Positions 8,899-17,953 of a DNA stretch of 64,000 nt are shown one piece after another (position 1 is the first letter of the stretch; each line of letters starts with the position of its first letter). The position numbers and the translations under genes are program-made. The notes beneath the pieces were generated by a model. It did no database searches, was not told the DNA's origin, and saw only the letters and a program-made list of their open reading frames with translations. The stretch comes from DASQPR01 sp963724705 (GTDB lineage: Bacteria; Actinomycetota; Actinomycetes; Mycobacteriales; Micromonosporaceae). The DNA is taken from positions 1,054,001-1,118,000 of the forward strand of contig CAVRVS010000004.1 in NCBI GenBank assembly GCA_963724705.1. Direction: 5' to 3'.

Positions 8899-8927
8899 AA
8901 CCTAGGTTTATCAATCTGGGTTGACAA
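8899..8927 (-). promoter_or_regulatory. Promoter and MarR operator of the marR-MFS operon
   Basis: On the minus strand TTGTCA (8922-8927) and TAGGTT (8899-8904) are separated by exactly 17 bases, a near-consensus housekeeping promoter. The perfect palindrome AACCTAGGTT (8899-8908) covers the -10 box. TCAACC and GGTTGA also recur as a wider inverted pair across the region. Transcription would begin at or next to the ATG at 8892. Confidence 0.75.
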
Positions 8928-9024
8928 GTTTTGCCCGGCTACGGTGGCGGACCCCACACAGACGCGAGCGCGCCGGGGCCGAAGCCTCGACGCGCCCGCA
9001 TGGTGCCCCTCGACGGGGGAACGC

Positions 9025-9666
9025 CTACCAGCGGCGCAACCAGTGCCAGTGGTCGGTGAGCCAGTTGTGGACGGTCGTGATCTCGTTGGTCTTGCTCGAC
9101 AGCCAGGACAGCGAGTCGTTCATCGCCAAAACGGACAGGATGATCGCCACCAGCCCGAACAGGACGCCCAAGCCGACCAGCGTGTGGCCGGTGACGCCGG
9201 GGCGGCGAACGGCGTAGAGCGCGACGATCCCGATAAGAATGGCCAGCACACCGGCGGCAAAGCCGACGGGTGCGAGCAGCCCGGTCAGCGTCGCCGCCAC
9301 GGCGAGCGTGCCGACGATCAGGGACAGCGTCGCCATCCCACTGACGTGGGCCCAGCGTTTCGTCTCCACGACCGGCTCGGCGACGGGTTCGGCCACCGGT
9401 TCGGTGACCGGTTCGGCGGCCGGCACCGTCTCGGTCCGGTCGTTGGCCGCCTGCTCCGCGGCCGCCTCGTTCGCGGCGTTCGCTTCACGTCGCTCGGCGG
9501 CGCGTTCGGTGACGGCCGGCTCGGGGTCCCACCGCTCGGTGCGCTCCGAGCGACCCGGCACGGTTTCGGCCCGCGTGCCGTCGGGCGAGCTCACATACCG
9601 TTCGCCACGCTCGTCGACCACGGTGCTGTCCGGGTCGGTGGTGGTCGAAGTGTGTCTGCCGAACAT
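9025..9666 (-). CDS. Membrane protein with acidic repeat N-terminus (DUF4190-like)
   Basis: A 213-residue protein. The first 105 residues are hydrophilic, rich in Glu, Ala and Arg, and contain an E-P-V-x repeat (four or five copies near residues 84-100). Three hydrophobic helices follow: SLIVGTLAVAATLTGLL, FAAGVLAILIGIVALYAV and LVGLGVLFGLVAIILSVLAM. A short C-terminal segment rich in Trp and His ends WHWLRRW. The GxxxG-bearing paired helices recall the DUF4190 family. GGAGG lies just before the ATG. It stands alone, divergent from the phospholipase D gene. Function unknown. Confidence 0.82.
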   Translation of the reverse strand: MFGRHTSTTTDPDSTVVDERGERYVSSPDGTRAETVPGRSERTERWDPEPAVTERAAERREANAANEAAAEQAANDRTETVPAAEPVTEPVAEPVAEPVVETKRWAHVSGMATLSLIVGTLAVAATLTGLLAPVGFAAGVLAILIGIVALYAVRRPGVTGHTLVGLGVLFGLVAIILSVLAMNDSLSWLSSKTNEITTVHNWLTDHWHWLRRW

Positions 9667-9762
9667 GGGGGGTCGCCTCCTGACGACTCATGGAACGCGA
9701 TGACAACGGTTGCTACCCCGATTCACAGCATTTCAATCGTCTGACGTTTGTGCCGCGGCCGG

Positions 9763-11373
9763 ATGTGGGAATCATCGAGCGTGGTTGGTTCGCTGGAAGC
9801 TGCGTCGTCCGTCCATATCGGGCCGGAAGGCTGGCTACTCGACACCGACGGACGCGGCAACGCCTTCACCGCGCTCGATCGGCGGCGAGGCGATGGGCGC
9901 GCGTACACCACCGGCAATGACGTACGACCGCTCGTGCACGGCTCGGTGTACTTTGCCGAACTGCTGGAGACCCTGCAGGCTACCGTCGCCGGCGACCTCG
10001 TCATGTTCACCGACTGGCGCGGCGACCCGAATGAGCGGCTCGACGGTGACGGCACCGAGGTGTCGCGGGTGCTGTGCGCGGCAGCGTCCCGCGGCGTCAT
10101 CGTCAAGGGACTCGTGTGGCGGTCGCACTGGGACAAGTTCGCGTTCAGCGCGCAGGAGAACGACCATCTCGGCGACGAGATCGAGGCCGCCGGCGGCGAG
10201 TGTCTTCGCGACATGCGGGTGCGTACGGGAGGCTCGCACCATCAGAAGATCGTTGTCGTGCGCCATCCTGGCCGGCCGGAGCTCGACGTCGCGTACGTCG
10301 GCGGCATCGACTTGTGCCACAGCCGAGCCGACGACGTCCACCACCACGGCGACGATCAACCGCTCCGCATCTCCGATCTCTACGGCAACCGGCCACCATG
10401 GCACGACGTGCAGCTGGCGATCCGCGGCCCGGCCGTCGGCGACGTCGAAGCGTCATTTCGCGAGCGGTGGACAGATCCGAACCCGTTGACCCGAAATCCC
10501 TTCCGACGCCTGCGCGACCTGGTCGCCCGCGAGGATACGAAGGCCGACCCGATGCCCGAGCAGATGCCCGATCCGGATCGGACCGGCGGGCGCGTCGTGC
10601 AGGTGCTGCGCACATATCCGTACCGGCGGATGGGTTATCCGTTCGCGCCGGACGGTGAGCGCAGCATCGCTCGGGCCTACCTGCGGGCGCTCGAGAGCGT
10701 CGAATCGCTGATCTACCTGGAGGATCAGTACCTCTGGTCGGTCGAGATCGCGACCCGATTCGCGGACGTGCTGGCGCGGCGGCCGATGCTGCATATGATC
10801 GGTGTGGTCCCGATGCATCCGGATCAGACCGGCCTCTCCGGCGCGGCGCAGGACATCGGGCGCGCCAAGGCCCTGCGGATCCTGCACCGCGCCGCGCCCG
10901 AGCGAGTCGCCGTGTACGGCATCGAGAACGCGCTCGGCACACCGATCTACGTCCACGCCAAAGCGTGCGTGATGGACGACGTCTGGACGTGTATCGGGTC
11001 GGACAACGTCAACCTGCGGTCGTGGACGCACGATTCCGAACTGTCGTGCGCGGTCATGGACGAAGACGGCGGTACGGACTTCGGTCGGGCGCTTCGCCTG
11101 CAGCTCCATCGCGAACATCTGGAGCGCGGCGCGGGCGACGACGCCGACCTCATCCCGGCGGCCGGGGCGTTCGCGGCATACGCGCAGACGGCGGCCCGGC
11201 TCGATGCGTGGCACGCCGGCGGTCGCGTGGGTCCGCGACCGCCTGGTCGGCTACGCCGATACACCGTGCCGCACATCGGCACCGCGACCGCGGCGCTGGC
11301 GGCACCGATCTATCATCTGATCGCCGATCCGGATGGCCGACCGCGTCGTCTTCGGCGGGCGCGGGAGTTCTGA
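9763..11373 (+). CDS. Phospholipase D-family protein
   Basis: About 536 residues with two HxK catalytic motifs: GSHHQKIVVV near residue 160 and YVHAKACVMDDVWTCIGSDNVN near 405. The spacing of the two half-sites is that of a bilobed PLD monomer. Members hydrolyse or transfer phosphatidyl groups; some cut DNA. There is no signal peptide or TM helix, so the protein should be cytosolic or peripheral. The start is uncertain: ATG 9763 and GTG 9781 are both possible, and neither has a good ribosome site. It precedes the large helicase-nuclease gene by 127 bases on the same strand, which may be functional, since PLD nucleases occur in phage-defence loci, but nothing proves it. Confidence 0.85.
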   Translation: MWESSSVVGSLEAASSVHIGPEGWLLDTDGRGNAFTALDRRRGDGRAYTTGNDVRPLVHGSVYFAELLETLQATVAGDLVMFTDWRGDPNERLDGDGTEVSRVLCAAASRGVIVKGLVWRSHWDKFAFSAQENDHLGDEIEAAGGECLRDMRVRTGGSHHQKIVVVRHPGRPELDVAYVGGIDLCHSRADDVHHHGDDQPLRISDLYGNRPPWHDVQLAIRGPAVGDVEASFRERWTDPNPLTRNPFRRLRDLVAREDTKADPMPEQMPDPDRTGGRVVQVLRTYPYRRMGYPFAPDGERSIARAYLRALESVESLIYLEDQYLWSVEIATRFADVLARRPMLHMIGVVPMHPDQTGLSGAAQDIGRAKALRILHRAAPERVAVYGIENALGTPIYVHAKACVMDDVWTCIGSDNVNLRSWTHDSELSCAVMDEDGGTDFGRALRLQLHREHLERGAGDDADLIPAAGAFAAYAQTAARLDAWHAGGRVGPRPPGRLRRYTVPHIGTATAALAAPIYHLIADPDGRPRRLRRAREF

Positions 11374-11500
11374 GCCGCCGCGCTCGCATCGGTCCCGAAC
11401 CGCCGGCGACCGGCCGGAACGGCGGAATTTGTCGACTCCGGTGCACGAAACGCCGGTGCGAGGTGACCGGTCGCGTGCGTGGATTGGAGACACTAGACGG

Positions 11501-14500
11501 ATGACCGCCCCCGGCCCGCCGACCGAGCACGAGACCGGCCACGCCGCCGCCGTGCGCGCGGCGAGCGTCTGGGCCGACACGCTCATCGACAAGACCGGCC
11601 GCAACGAACTGCTCTACTGCAAGGACCGCGGAAAGATCCTCCTCGGCTCGCCGGCCGATGCCGGTGACCGTGACCCGGCCGCCGGCAGTGCGGATGACGC
11701 GCCCGACGGCACGGACACACGGGTCGATCCGGTCGCACTCGCTCGGCTGCTGCGGGGCGAGACCGTACGGCTGCGGCAATTGTTCCGGGACGAGGCGGCC
11801 TATCAGGCGGCAGCCAAGACGGCCGAGTCGATCCGTCGGCGCATCAAGGAATACGACGAGGAGCGCGGCGTACGCATCGGCCGGCTGGCGTACGGGTTCG
11901 CGACGTGGACGGACTTCCGCTCGACCGGTGACGTGCCGCGCCGTGGCCGCTGGCGCGGACGACCGGTCAGCGATCCGCCCACCGACGGCGCGATCACCGA
12001 CGGCGCGATCACCGACGGCGCGATCACCGACGCAGCCGGCACCACAGGGGCGGGCACGGACATCGCAGTAGCGGCTGACGCTGCGGCCGACACCGACCAC
12101 AGTGGTCGGCGCGAGATCCGGGCGCCGGTGCTCCTTCGTGACATCGCGGTCACGCGCCGACCCGGCCGCGACGACTTCGATCTCGTTGCCGATCGGGACG
12201 TGGAGATCAGCCCGGTGCTGCTCCACTACCTCCGCTCGACGTTCCGCGTCGACGTCGACCCGGAACTGGTTGCCGATCTCAACGACATCGTCGACGATCC
12301 CGATCGCGTGGACGAGGCGTTGGCCAAGCTCGGCGGCGCGCTCGTCGACGTACCCGATTTCCACATCGTCCCCGGTGCGCTCATCGGCACGTTCCACTAC
12401 GCGAAGCTCGCCATGCACCAGGACCTGCTCGACAACGCGGACGCGTTCGCGGACAACGACCTGGTCGCGGCGATGGCCGGCGACCTCGGCGCGATCGAAC
12501 GCATCCGGCGGCCGGTCGGCGAGGTCACCGTGGACCAGCCGGATCACACGTCGGCGGTCGACGAGTTTCTCGTGCTCGACGCCGACCCGTCGCAGAACTA
12601 TGTGATCAACGCGGCGCTGGCCGGGCGCAACCTGGTTGTGCAGGGTCCACCGGGCACCGGCAAGTCGCAGACGATCAGCAACATCATTGCGACGTTCGCG
12701 GCCCGTGGTCGGACGGTGCTGTTCGTCGCCGAGAAGCGGGCGGCCATCGACGCCGTACTGGGTCGCCTCGAAAGCGCTGGCCTCGACGAAATCACCCTCG
12801 ATCTGCACGTCACCGCCGCGAACCGGACCAAGGTCTACGAACAGTTCCGCGACGCCATCGAAAGCGCTCGAACCATCGAGGCCGTGGATTACGCCCGGCT
12901 GCACGCGCGCCTCGAACGTGATCGGACGGCCCTGATCGAGCACGACGCCGCGATGCACCGGCCACGGCCGCCGTGGGACATGTCGGTTCACGCGGCGCAG
13001 ACCGCCCTGATCGGCGTGGCGCCGGAGGCACGGTCGGACGTACGGCTGGGCCGGGACGTTGTCGATGGCCTCGATGTCGATCGCGCCGAGCGGATCCGGG
13101 GTGCGCTGGGCGAACTCGTCGCGATCGGCGGCCTGGACCCGGCGCGGCGCGGGCCATGGTCGCTCGCGCGGTTTCAGTCGGACGCGGCGGCGGCGCGCGC
13201 TCGCGAAGCGGTCGACCAGATCCGCGGTTGGCTGGTCGAGCTCCACCGGCAGGCGGGCGACGTCGCGGCGGCGCTCGGCTTCGCCGACCCGCGAACGCCG
13301 GCCGAGGCCAACGCCATGGTCGCCATCTGTACCCGCACCGCCGCGGTCGCGGCCCGTTGGCGTCCGGAAATCTATGACCAGGATCTGCCGCGGCTGATCG
13401 TCGCGGCCTCCCGCCACTCGGCCGGCAAACTCGCCGATGGCGGCTCGCTCGGCTGGTGGCAAAGATGGCGTACGCGCCGGCAGGCCACGGCGCTGCGACT
13501 CGGCGGGCGCGGTGGCGATCTCGCCGCGGAGCTGCGGGAAGTCGTGGCGGTCGCGGCCGAGTGGTGGCGGATTTCCCGGGTACGACCGCCCGCCCAGCCC
13601 GATCTCAGCGGCGCGATCGCGGCCAACGACGCGACGCAGGCGCTGCTCGCCGAACTCGGTGACCTGCTGGCCGCCGGTGATCTCGCAGCGCGTGACTGGG
13701 ATGCGCTCGGGACGATGATGGGCGAGTTGTCGAGCGATCCGAGTGGCGCGCATGTCGTCGCCCGCATGAACCGCCTCGACGGCGAGTTGCGCGCCGTCGG
13801 GCTCGGCGACCTGCTCGGCTGGCTCGCCCGGGTCGCGCCGACATGGCCGGCAGACCGTCGTGGTCGCCTCGTCGTCGAGGCGTTCGACGCCGTACGACTT
13901 GCGGCGATCCACGAACGGATCGTGCTGGGCGACCCGCATCTGGCGTCGTTCGACGGCATCGCCCACGGCGCCGTGGCGGACGATTTCATCGCCACCGACC
14001 ACGCGCACGCCGAGGCGAACCGGCAGCGCGTACGCCGCTGCGTGGCCGAGCGCCTGACGGACGTCCGTACCCGTCATCTGGAGCAGGACCTCTACCTCAG
14101 CCGCGAGTTGTCCAAGAAGCGCCGGTTGAAGCCACTGCGCGACCTGGTCCGGTCCGCGCCGGATGTGCTGCTCGCGGCGAAGCCGTGCTGGGCGATGTCG
14201 CCGCTGCTCGTGTCGCAGCTACTGCCGGCCGAGCAGCTCTTCGACGTTGTCATCTTTGACGAGGCGAGCCAGGTGCAGCCGGCCGAGGCGATTCCGTCGG
14301 TCGCCCGCGCACGCACGGCGGTGATCGCCGGTGACTCGAAGCAATTGCCGCCGACAGCGTTCTTCGAAGCCGCGGTGGACACCGAGGAGGACGTCGAGCG
14401 CGATCTGCTGACCCAAGATGCCGAGTCGGTGCTGGAGGCGTTCAACCGTGCGCTCGGCCGGACTCTCGCGCACGAGTATTACCTCGGCTGGCATTACCGC

Positions 14501-15820
14501 AGCCAGGATGCACGGCTGATCGCGCCGTCGAATGCGTTCTTCTACGACAACCGGATGGTCACGTTCCCGGGCACGGCGGTGACGTCGCCGATCGAGTTCG
14601 TGCTCGTCGAGGGAGCCGAGTCGAAGGACGGCTCGTCGCCGCAGGAGGTGCGCCGGGTCGTCGATCTGATGATCGGTCACGCCCGGCGGCGGCCGAGCGA
14701 ATCGCTCGGAGTGATCACGATGGGGATCACGCACGCGAATCGCATCGAAGAGGCGCTGAACATCCGGCTGCGCAGCGAGCCGGACGCGCGGGACTGGTTC
14801 GACCGCGACGGGCCGGAACCCTATTTCATCAAGAACCTCGAACGAGTGCAGGGCGATGAGCGGGACGCGATCATTCTCGCAATCGGGTACGGCAAGAGCC
14901 GCGGCCGGATGATGCACCGCTTCGGACCGCTGAACGTTGCTGGCGGCGAGCGCCGGTTGAACGTCGCGATCACCCGGGCCAAGCGGCACATGACCGTCGT
15001 CGCCGGCTTCCATCCCGACGATCTCGACTCGTCGAAGCTCACCGCCGACGGTGCCCGCCGACTCGGCGACTTCCTCCGCTACGCGGCCGGCGATGCCGTG
15101 CTGCCGGCCTCGACGCTTCCGGACACCGTGGCCTTGAACCCGTTTGAGATCCAGGTACGTGACCGCCTACGCGCGGTCGGCATCGACGTGGAATGCCAGC
15201 TCGGTGTCGCCGGCTATTTCATTGATTTCGCCGCGAAACACCCGACTAAGCCTGGCCGCATGGTGCTCGCGATCGAGGCGGACGGGGCCGCCTACCACTC
15301 GGCACCGACCACCCGGTCGCGCGACCGGCTTCGCCAGGAACAGCTGGAGCGTCTGGGCTGGCGCTTCCACCGGATCTGGTCGACGGACTGGTTCCGCCAT
15401 CCCGACCGGGAGATCGCCCGGATCCGGGCCGCGTACGAGGCGGCCGTCTACGCCGCCGACCGCGCCGACTATCCAGCAGTCACCCAGACCCCCGAATCGG
15501 CGAAGGTCGACGATGACGAGGACGGATTCCGGCCGCCGCAAGCGACGGATATGCGTCTGCAATTCGCTGACACCTTGCCGCCGGGCCGGCGGCGCGGTCC
15601 ACGACCGGCGGCCAGTTTCGGCGCGCCGATCGCGGACTACAGCGATGCGGAACTGATCGCGATCATCGAGTGGATCACCGCCGACGGCCTGCTGCGCACG
15701 GACTTCGAACTCAAGCAGGAGGCTCGGGACGAGCTTGGCTTTCGGCGCAACGGCGCCCGCATCGACCGGCGTCTCTCGGCCGCCATCGATCAGGTCCGCA
15801 AGCGCCGCACCGCCTCATAA
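11501..15820 (+). CDS. SF1 helicase with N-terminal DUF4011-like region and C-terminal Vsr-like nuclease
   Basis: A 1,439-residue protein starting at ATG 11501, with TTGGAGA upstream. The N-terminus (DKTGRNELLYCKDRGKI) resembles DUF4011. The SF1 helicase motifs are complete: Walker A GPPGTGKS (residues 382-389), DEAS (about 920), GDSKQLPPT, WHYRSQD, ERVQGDERD and RRLNVAITRAKR (about 1151-1162). A long insertion of some 500 residues separates motif I from motif II. The C-terminus carries a Vsr/MTES_1575-type nuclease fold: EADGAAYHS (1259-1267), then RDRLRQEQLERLGW and RIWSTDWF. A helical tail follows. Architecture DUF4011-helicase-Vsr is known from single-gene antiphage proteins, so a DNA-targeting defence role is the best inference. 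Confidence 0.88.
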   Translation: MTAPGPPTEHETGHAAAVRAASVWADTLIDKTGRNELLYCKDRGKILLGSPADAGDRDPAAGSADDAPDGTDTRVDPVALARLLRGETVRLRQLFRDEAAYQAAAKTAESIRRRIKEYDEERGVRIGRLAYGFATWTDFRSTGDVPRRGRWRGRPVSDPPTDGAITDGAITDGAITDAAGTTGAGTDIAVAADAAADTDHSGRREIRAPVLLRDIAVTRRPGRDDFDLVADRDVEISPVLLHYLRSTFRVDVDPELVADLNDIVDDPDRVDEALAKLGGALVDVPDFHIVPGALIGTFHYAKLAMHQDLLDNADAFADNDLVAAMAGDLGAIERIRRPVGEVTVDQPDHTSAVDEFLVLDADPSQNYVINAALAGRNLVVQGPPGTGKSQTISNIIATFAARGRTVLFVAEKRAAIDAVLGRLESAGLDEITLDLHVTAANRTKVYEQFRDAIESARTIEAVDYARLHARLERDRTALIEHDAAMHRPRPPWDMSVHAAQTALIGVAPEARSDVRLGRDVVDGLDVDRAERIRGALGELVAIGGLDPARRGPWSLARFQSDAAAARAREAVDQIRGWLVELHRQAGDVAAALGFADPRTPAEANAMVAICTRTAAVAARWRPEIYDQDLPRLIVAASRHSAGKLADGGSLGWWQRWRTRRQATALRLGGRGGDLAAELREVVAVAAEWWRISRVRPPAQPDLSGAIAANDATQALLAELGDLLAAGDLAARDWDALGTMMGELSSDPSGAHVVARMNRLDGELRAVGLGDLLGWLARVAPTWPADRRGRLVVEAFDAVRLAAIHERIVLGDPHLASFDGIAHGAVADDFIATDHAHAEANRQRVRRCVAERLTDVRTRHLEQDLYLSRELSKKRRLKPLRDLVRSAPDVLLAAKPCWAMSPLLVSQLLPAEQLFDVVIFDEASQVQPAEAIPSVARARTAVIAGDSKQLPPTAFFEAAVDTEEDVERDLLTQDAESVLEAFNRALGRTLAHEYYLGWHYRSQDARLIAPSNAFFYDNRMVTFPGTAVTSPIEFVLVEGAESKDGSSPQEVRRVVDLMIGHARRRPSESLGVITMGITHANRIEEALNIRLRSEPDARDWFDRDGPEPYFIKNLERVQGDERDAIILAIGYGKSRGRMMHRFGPLNVAGGERRLNVAITRAKRHMTVVAGFHPDDLDSSKLTADGARRLGDFLRYAAGDAVLPASTLPDTVALNPFEIQVRDRLRAVGIDVECQLGVAGYFIDFAAKHPTKPGRMVLAIEADGAAYHSAPTTRSRDRLRQEQLERLGWRFHRIWSTDWFRHPDREIARIRAAYEAAVYAADRADYPAVTQTPESAKVDDDEDGFRPPQATDMRLQFADTLPPGRRRGPRPAASFGAPIADYSDAELIAIIEWITADGLLRTDFELKQEARDELGFRRNGARIDRRLSAAIDQVRKRRTAS
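11981..12032 (+). repeat. In-frame 15-bp tandem repeat in the helicase gene
   Basis: Three identical 15-base units (11981-12025) plus a partial fourth encode TDGAI repeats, about residues 161-177 of the helicase. The repeat lies in a low-complexity Asp/Thr/Ala linker between the N-terminal region and the helicase. Copy number could vary without breaking the frame. Confidence 0.9.
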
Positions 15821-15860
15821 CGGCCGTCCGGCTCGCGCGGACCATGTTCGGCCGGGCCGG

Positions 15861-16301
15861 TCAGGACTCGAAATTGGCGAGTTCGGCCGGATCGAAGTCG
15901 CGCGGCTCCACCAGGACGAGCCAGTTGCCGGAGTTGTCGCGCATGACGGCCTCGACGCCGTACGGGCGGTCCGAGGGCGGCTGCAGGAACGTGACGCCCT
16001 TGGCGGTCAGCTCGTCGTACGTCTTGTGGCAGTCGTCGACCTTCAGCCCGAGGCCGCCCATCTGCCCCTTTTCGAGCTGCTCGCGGATCTGGCCGGCGAA
16101 CGCCGGGTCGAGTGGCGGCCCCGGTTTCATGAGAGTGACCTGCAGCTCCGGCTGGTTGGGATGGTTGATGCTGACCCAGCGGAAGTCCTCGCCCATGGTG
16201 GCGTCGGTGTTCGGTACGAAGCCGAGTGTGTTCACGTAGAAGTCGCGAGCCTCGTCTTGATCGAGGCAATACACGGTGACGAGCGAAACGTTGGTAATCA
16301 T
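15861..16301 (-). CDS. VOC/glyoxalase-family protein
   Basis: A 146-residue vicinal-oxygen-chelate protein from ATG 16301, with GAGAGG just upstream. The fold signature is visible as YCLDQDEARDFYVNTLGF at the start and AVMRDNSGNWLVLVEP near the end. These match the two beta-alpha-beta-beta-beta modules of glyoxalase/bleomycin-resistance/dioxygenase proteins. The gene follows an AraC regulator by 49 bases on the same strand, a common actinobacterial pair. Substrate cannot be read from sequence; members isomerise or cleave small molecules or bind antibiotics. Confidence 0.9.
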   Translation of the reverse strand: MITNVSLVTVYCLDQDEARDFYVNTLGFVPNTDATMGEDFRWVSINHPNQPELQVTLMKPGPPLDPAFAGQIREQLEKGQMGGLGLKVDDCHKTYDELTAKGVTFLQPPSDRPYGVEAVMRDNSGNWLVLVEPRDFDPAELANFES

Positions 16302-16350
16302 GCCTCTCACGGTAGGCGTACGGCCGGCCGCCGGGCTTCTTTCAGATTGC

Positions 16351-16842
16351 TCAGTCACGTGTCGCCCGGTCGCGCGCGGTGTGATCGGCGATGTCGCGAG
16401 TGCGCGGGCGTCGGCCGGTCGTGCCGTCGTGATCCCAGACGCCGCGCATGAACAGATAGCAGCCGGGCACGTGCGGCCCACCTCGCGCGGCCCAGCGATC
16501 GCGATAGGCGGTCGGCGTCTCACCGACGAGCTTCGTGAATCGTGTCGAGAACGATCCGAGGCTCGAAAACCCGACGAGCATGCAGATCTCGGTCACGGTC
16601 AGGTTCGCGACCCGCAGTAGGTCCTGCGCGCGTTCGATACGGCGACGGGTCAGGTATCGCATCGGCGTCTCGCCGTACGTGGCCTCGAAACACCGGGCGA
16701 AGTGATACTTCGAGACGCCGGCGATGCGGGCCACCTGGTCGAGGTCGAGTTCGGCCTGATACTGGCGGTCCATGTGGTCGCGCGCCCGACGCAGATGGGC
16801 GAGCAACCCAACCGGCACCGTACCGGAAAGGGCCCGGGTCAT
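16351..16842 (-). CDS. AraC-family regulator (DNA-binding domain only)
   Basis: A 163-residue protein from ATG 16842. The double helix-turn-helix of AraC/XylS is clear: LDQVARIAGVSKYHFARCFE, then GETPMRYLTRRRIERAQDLL, then TVTEICMLVGFSSLGSFSTRF followed by GETPTAYRDRW. Almost no sensory domain precedes it (about 25 residues). The C-terminal 45 residues are short and charged. It most likely controls the adjacent VOC gene and possibly itself. It is divergent from the MmcQ/YjbR gene. Confidence 0.9.
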   Translation of the reverse strand: MTRALSGTVPVGLLAHLRRARDHMDRQYQAELDLDQVARIAGVSKYHFARCFEATYGETPMRYLTRRRIERAQDLLRVANLTVTEICMLVGFSSLGSFSTRFTKLVGETPTAYRDRWAARGGPHVPGCYLFMRGVWDHDGTTGRRPRTRDIADHTARDRATRD

Positions 16843-16940
16843 GGCCCGACGATACGCCCGCCAGGTGACGGCGGACGGAGGCGACCGGATGGCGTCGTGA
16901 CCGTGCACGCACCAGGCGGACGCCGTAGGTTGGAGACGCC

Positions 16941-17333
16941 ATGGCAACCTGGGATGACGTACGGGCGATCGCGCTCGGCCTGCCGGAGACGTTCGAGCGG
17001 CAGGGCCGCGACGGGCTGCGTGACTGGCGGGTGAAGGACAAGGGCTTCGTGTGGGAACGGCCGCTTCGCAAAGGCGACCTGGCGGCCCTCGGCGAATCCG
17101 CACCGGACGGTCCGATCCTCGGTGCGCGCGTGCCCGATGTAGGCGCGAAGGAAGCGTTGATCGCTGACGACCCGGATGTCTACTTCACGACCCCACACTT
17201 CGACGGCTATCCGGCGATTCTCGTGCGGCTCGAGCGCATCGCCGTACCGGAGCTGGAAGAACTGATCATCGAGGCGTGGCTCAAGCAAGCACCCAAACGC
17301 GTCTCGAAGGCTTACCTCGACGCGCAGGCGTGA
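16941..17333 (+). CDS. MmcQ/YjbR-family protein
   Basis: A 130-residue protein of the MmcQ/YjbR fold (double-wing DNA-binding-like). Typical features are the N-terminal DVRAIALGLPETFE, the central WRVKDKGFVWERPL, and DVYFTTPHFDGYPAILVRL, ending in the helix ELIIEAWLKQAPKRVSKAY. Despite the fold name, DNA binding has not been shown for most members. TAGGTT lies nine bases before the ATG, with GGAG between them, so the leader would be very short. It shares its upstream region with the divergent AraC gene. Confidence 0.9.
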   Translation: MATWDDVRAIALGLPETFERQGRDGLRDWRVKDKGFVWERPLRKGDLAALGESAPDGPILGARVPDVGAKEALIADDPDVYFTTPHFDGYPAILVRLERIAVPELEELIIEAWLKQAPKRVSKAYLDAQA

Positions 17334-17383
17334 TCTGCGGGGTGATTTGCCGGGCGTGATTTGCCGGGCGTGATTTGGCGGAC

Positions 17384-17953
17384 CTAGGCCGGCGGAGCGT
17401 ACTTGGCGGTCGCTGCGTTCATCGCCGGGCACCGGCCGGCCGACCGCTCGCATCCGGTGAGATCGCAGTGCCGGCAGATCCACGCACCGCCGTCCTTGCG
17501 GTCCACGACGGCGGCCATCACCCGGCCGAGCAGATGATCGAGCGTCTCGCGTTCGACCGCGGTCAGGTTGGCGAGGCTGTCGCGCAGGTAGGTCAGGCGC
17601 GCCGCCGCGCCGGCTTCGGCCGCGCGTCGCCCAGCATCGGTCAAAATCACGGAGCGGGTACGTCCGTCCACGCCCGGTCCCCGCGTCACCAGCCCGGCCT
17701 CGGCGAGCCGATCGATCAGCCGTACGGCGCCGGACGGCGTCAGCCCGAGGACGCGCCGGATCTGGTCCAGCGTCGGCCGGTCGAGGAATTCGGACAGCGC
17801 CGAGAGCGCCGCCGCCGCGGTAACTGACTGTCCGGTCGCCCCGACAACGGCCAGTTCGGTCTGGTCGGCAATCGCAAGGGCGAGCGCGCCGAGCACGTTG
17901 GCCTGGTGCCCGCTTGCCTCGCCGTCCGACGGCGGTCGCGACGACTCAGCCAA
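17384..17953 (-). CDS. MarR-family regulator with C-terminal Cys-rich (zinc?) motif
   Basis: A winged-helix regulator of about 189 residues. The HTH reads LDQIRRVLGLTPSGAVRLIDRLAEAGLV, and the wing is GPGVDGRTRSVILTDAGRR. After the dimer helices comes a cysteine cluster, WICRHCDLTGCERSAGRCP, which could bind zinc. This extension is known from a MarR subgroup in actinobacteria. The start is uncertain. I choose TTG 17953, which overlaps the end of the DUF3224 gene by eight bases and suggests coupling; upstream extensions merely run antisense-like through that gene. Confidence 0.82.
   Translation of the reverse strand: MAESSRPPSDGEASGHQANVLGALALAIADQTELAVVGATGQSVTAAAALSALSEFLDRPTLDQIRRVLGLTPSGAVRLIDRLAEAGLVTRGPGVDGRTRSVILTDAGRRAAEAGAAARLTYLRDSLANLTAVERETLDHLLGRVMAAVVDRKDGGAWICRHCDLTGCERSAGRCPAMNAATAKYAPPA

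Noticed and set aside
11981..12032. CRISPR-like array
   Set aside because: The repeats here and at 45655 are contiguous or only two copies, with no unique spacers of regular length and no cas genes.
11150..14077. A 975-codon open frame on the minus strand opposite the helicase gene
   Set aside because: It is a shadow produced by the G+C-rich codon bias of the plus-strand gene. It has no family motif, and the helicase motifs on the plus strand are unambiguous.
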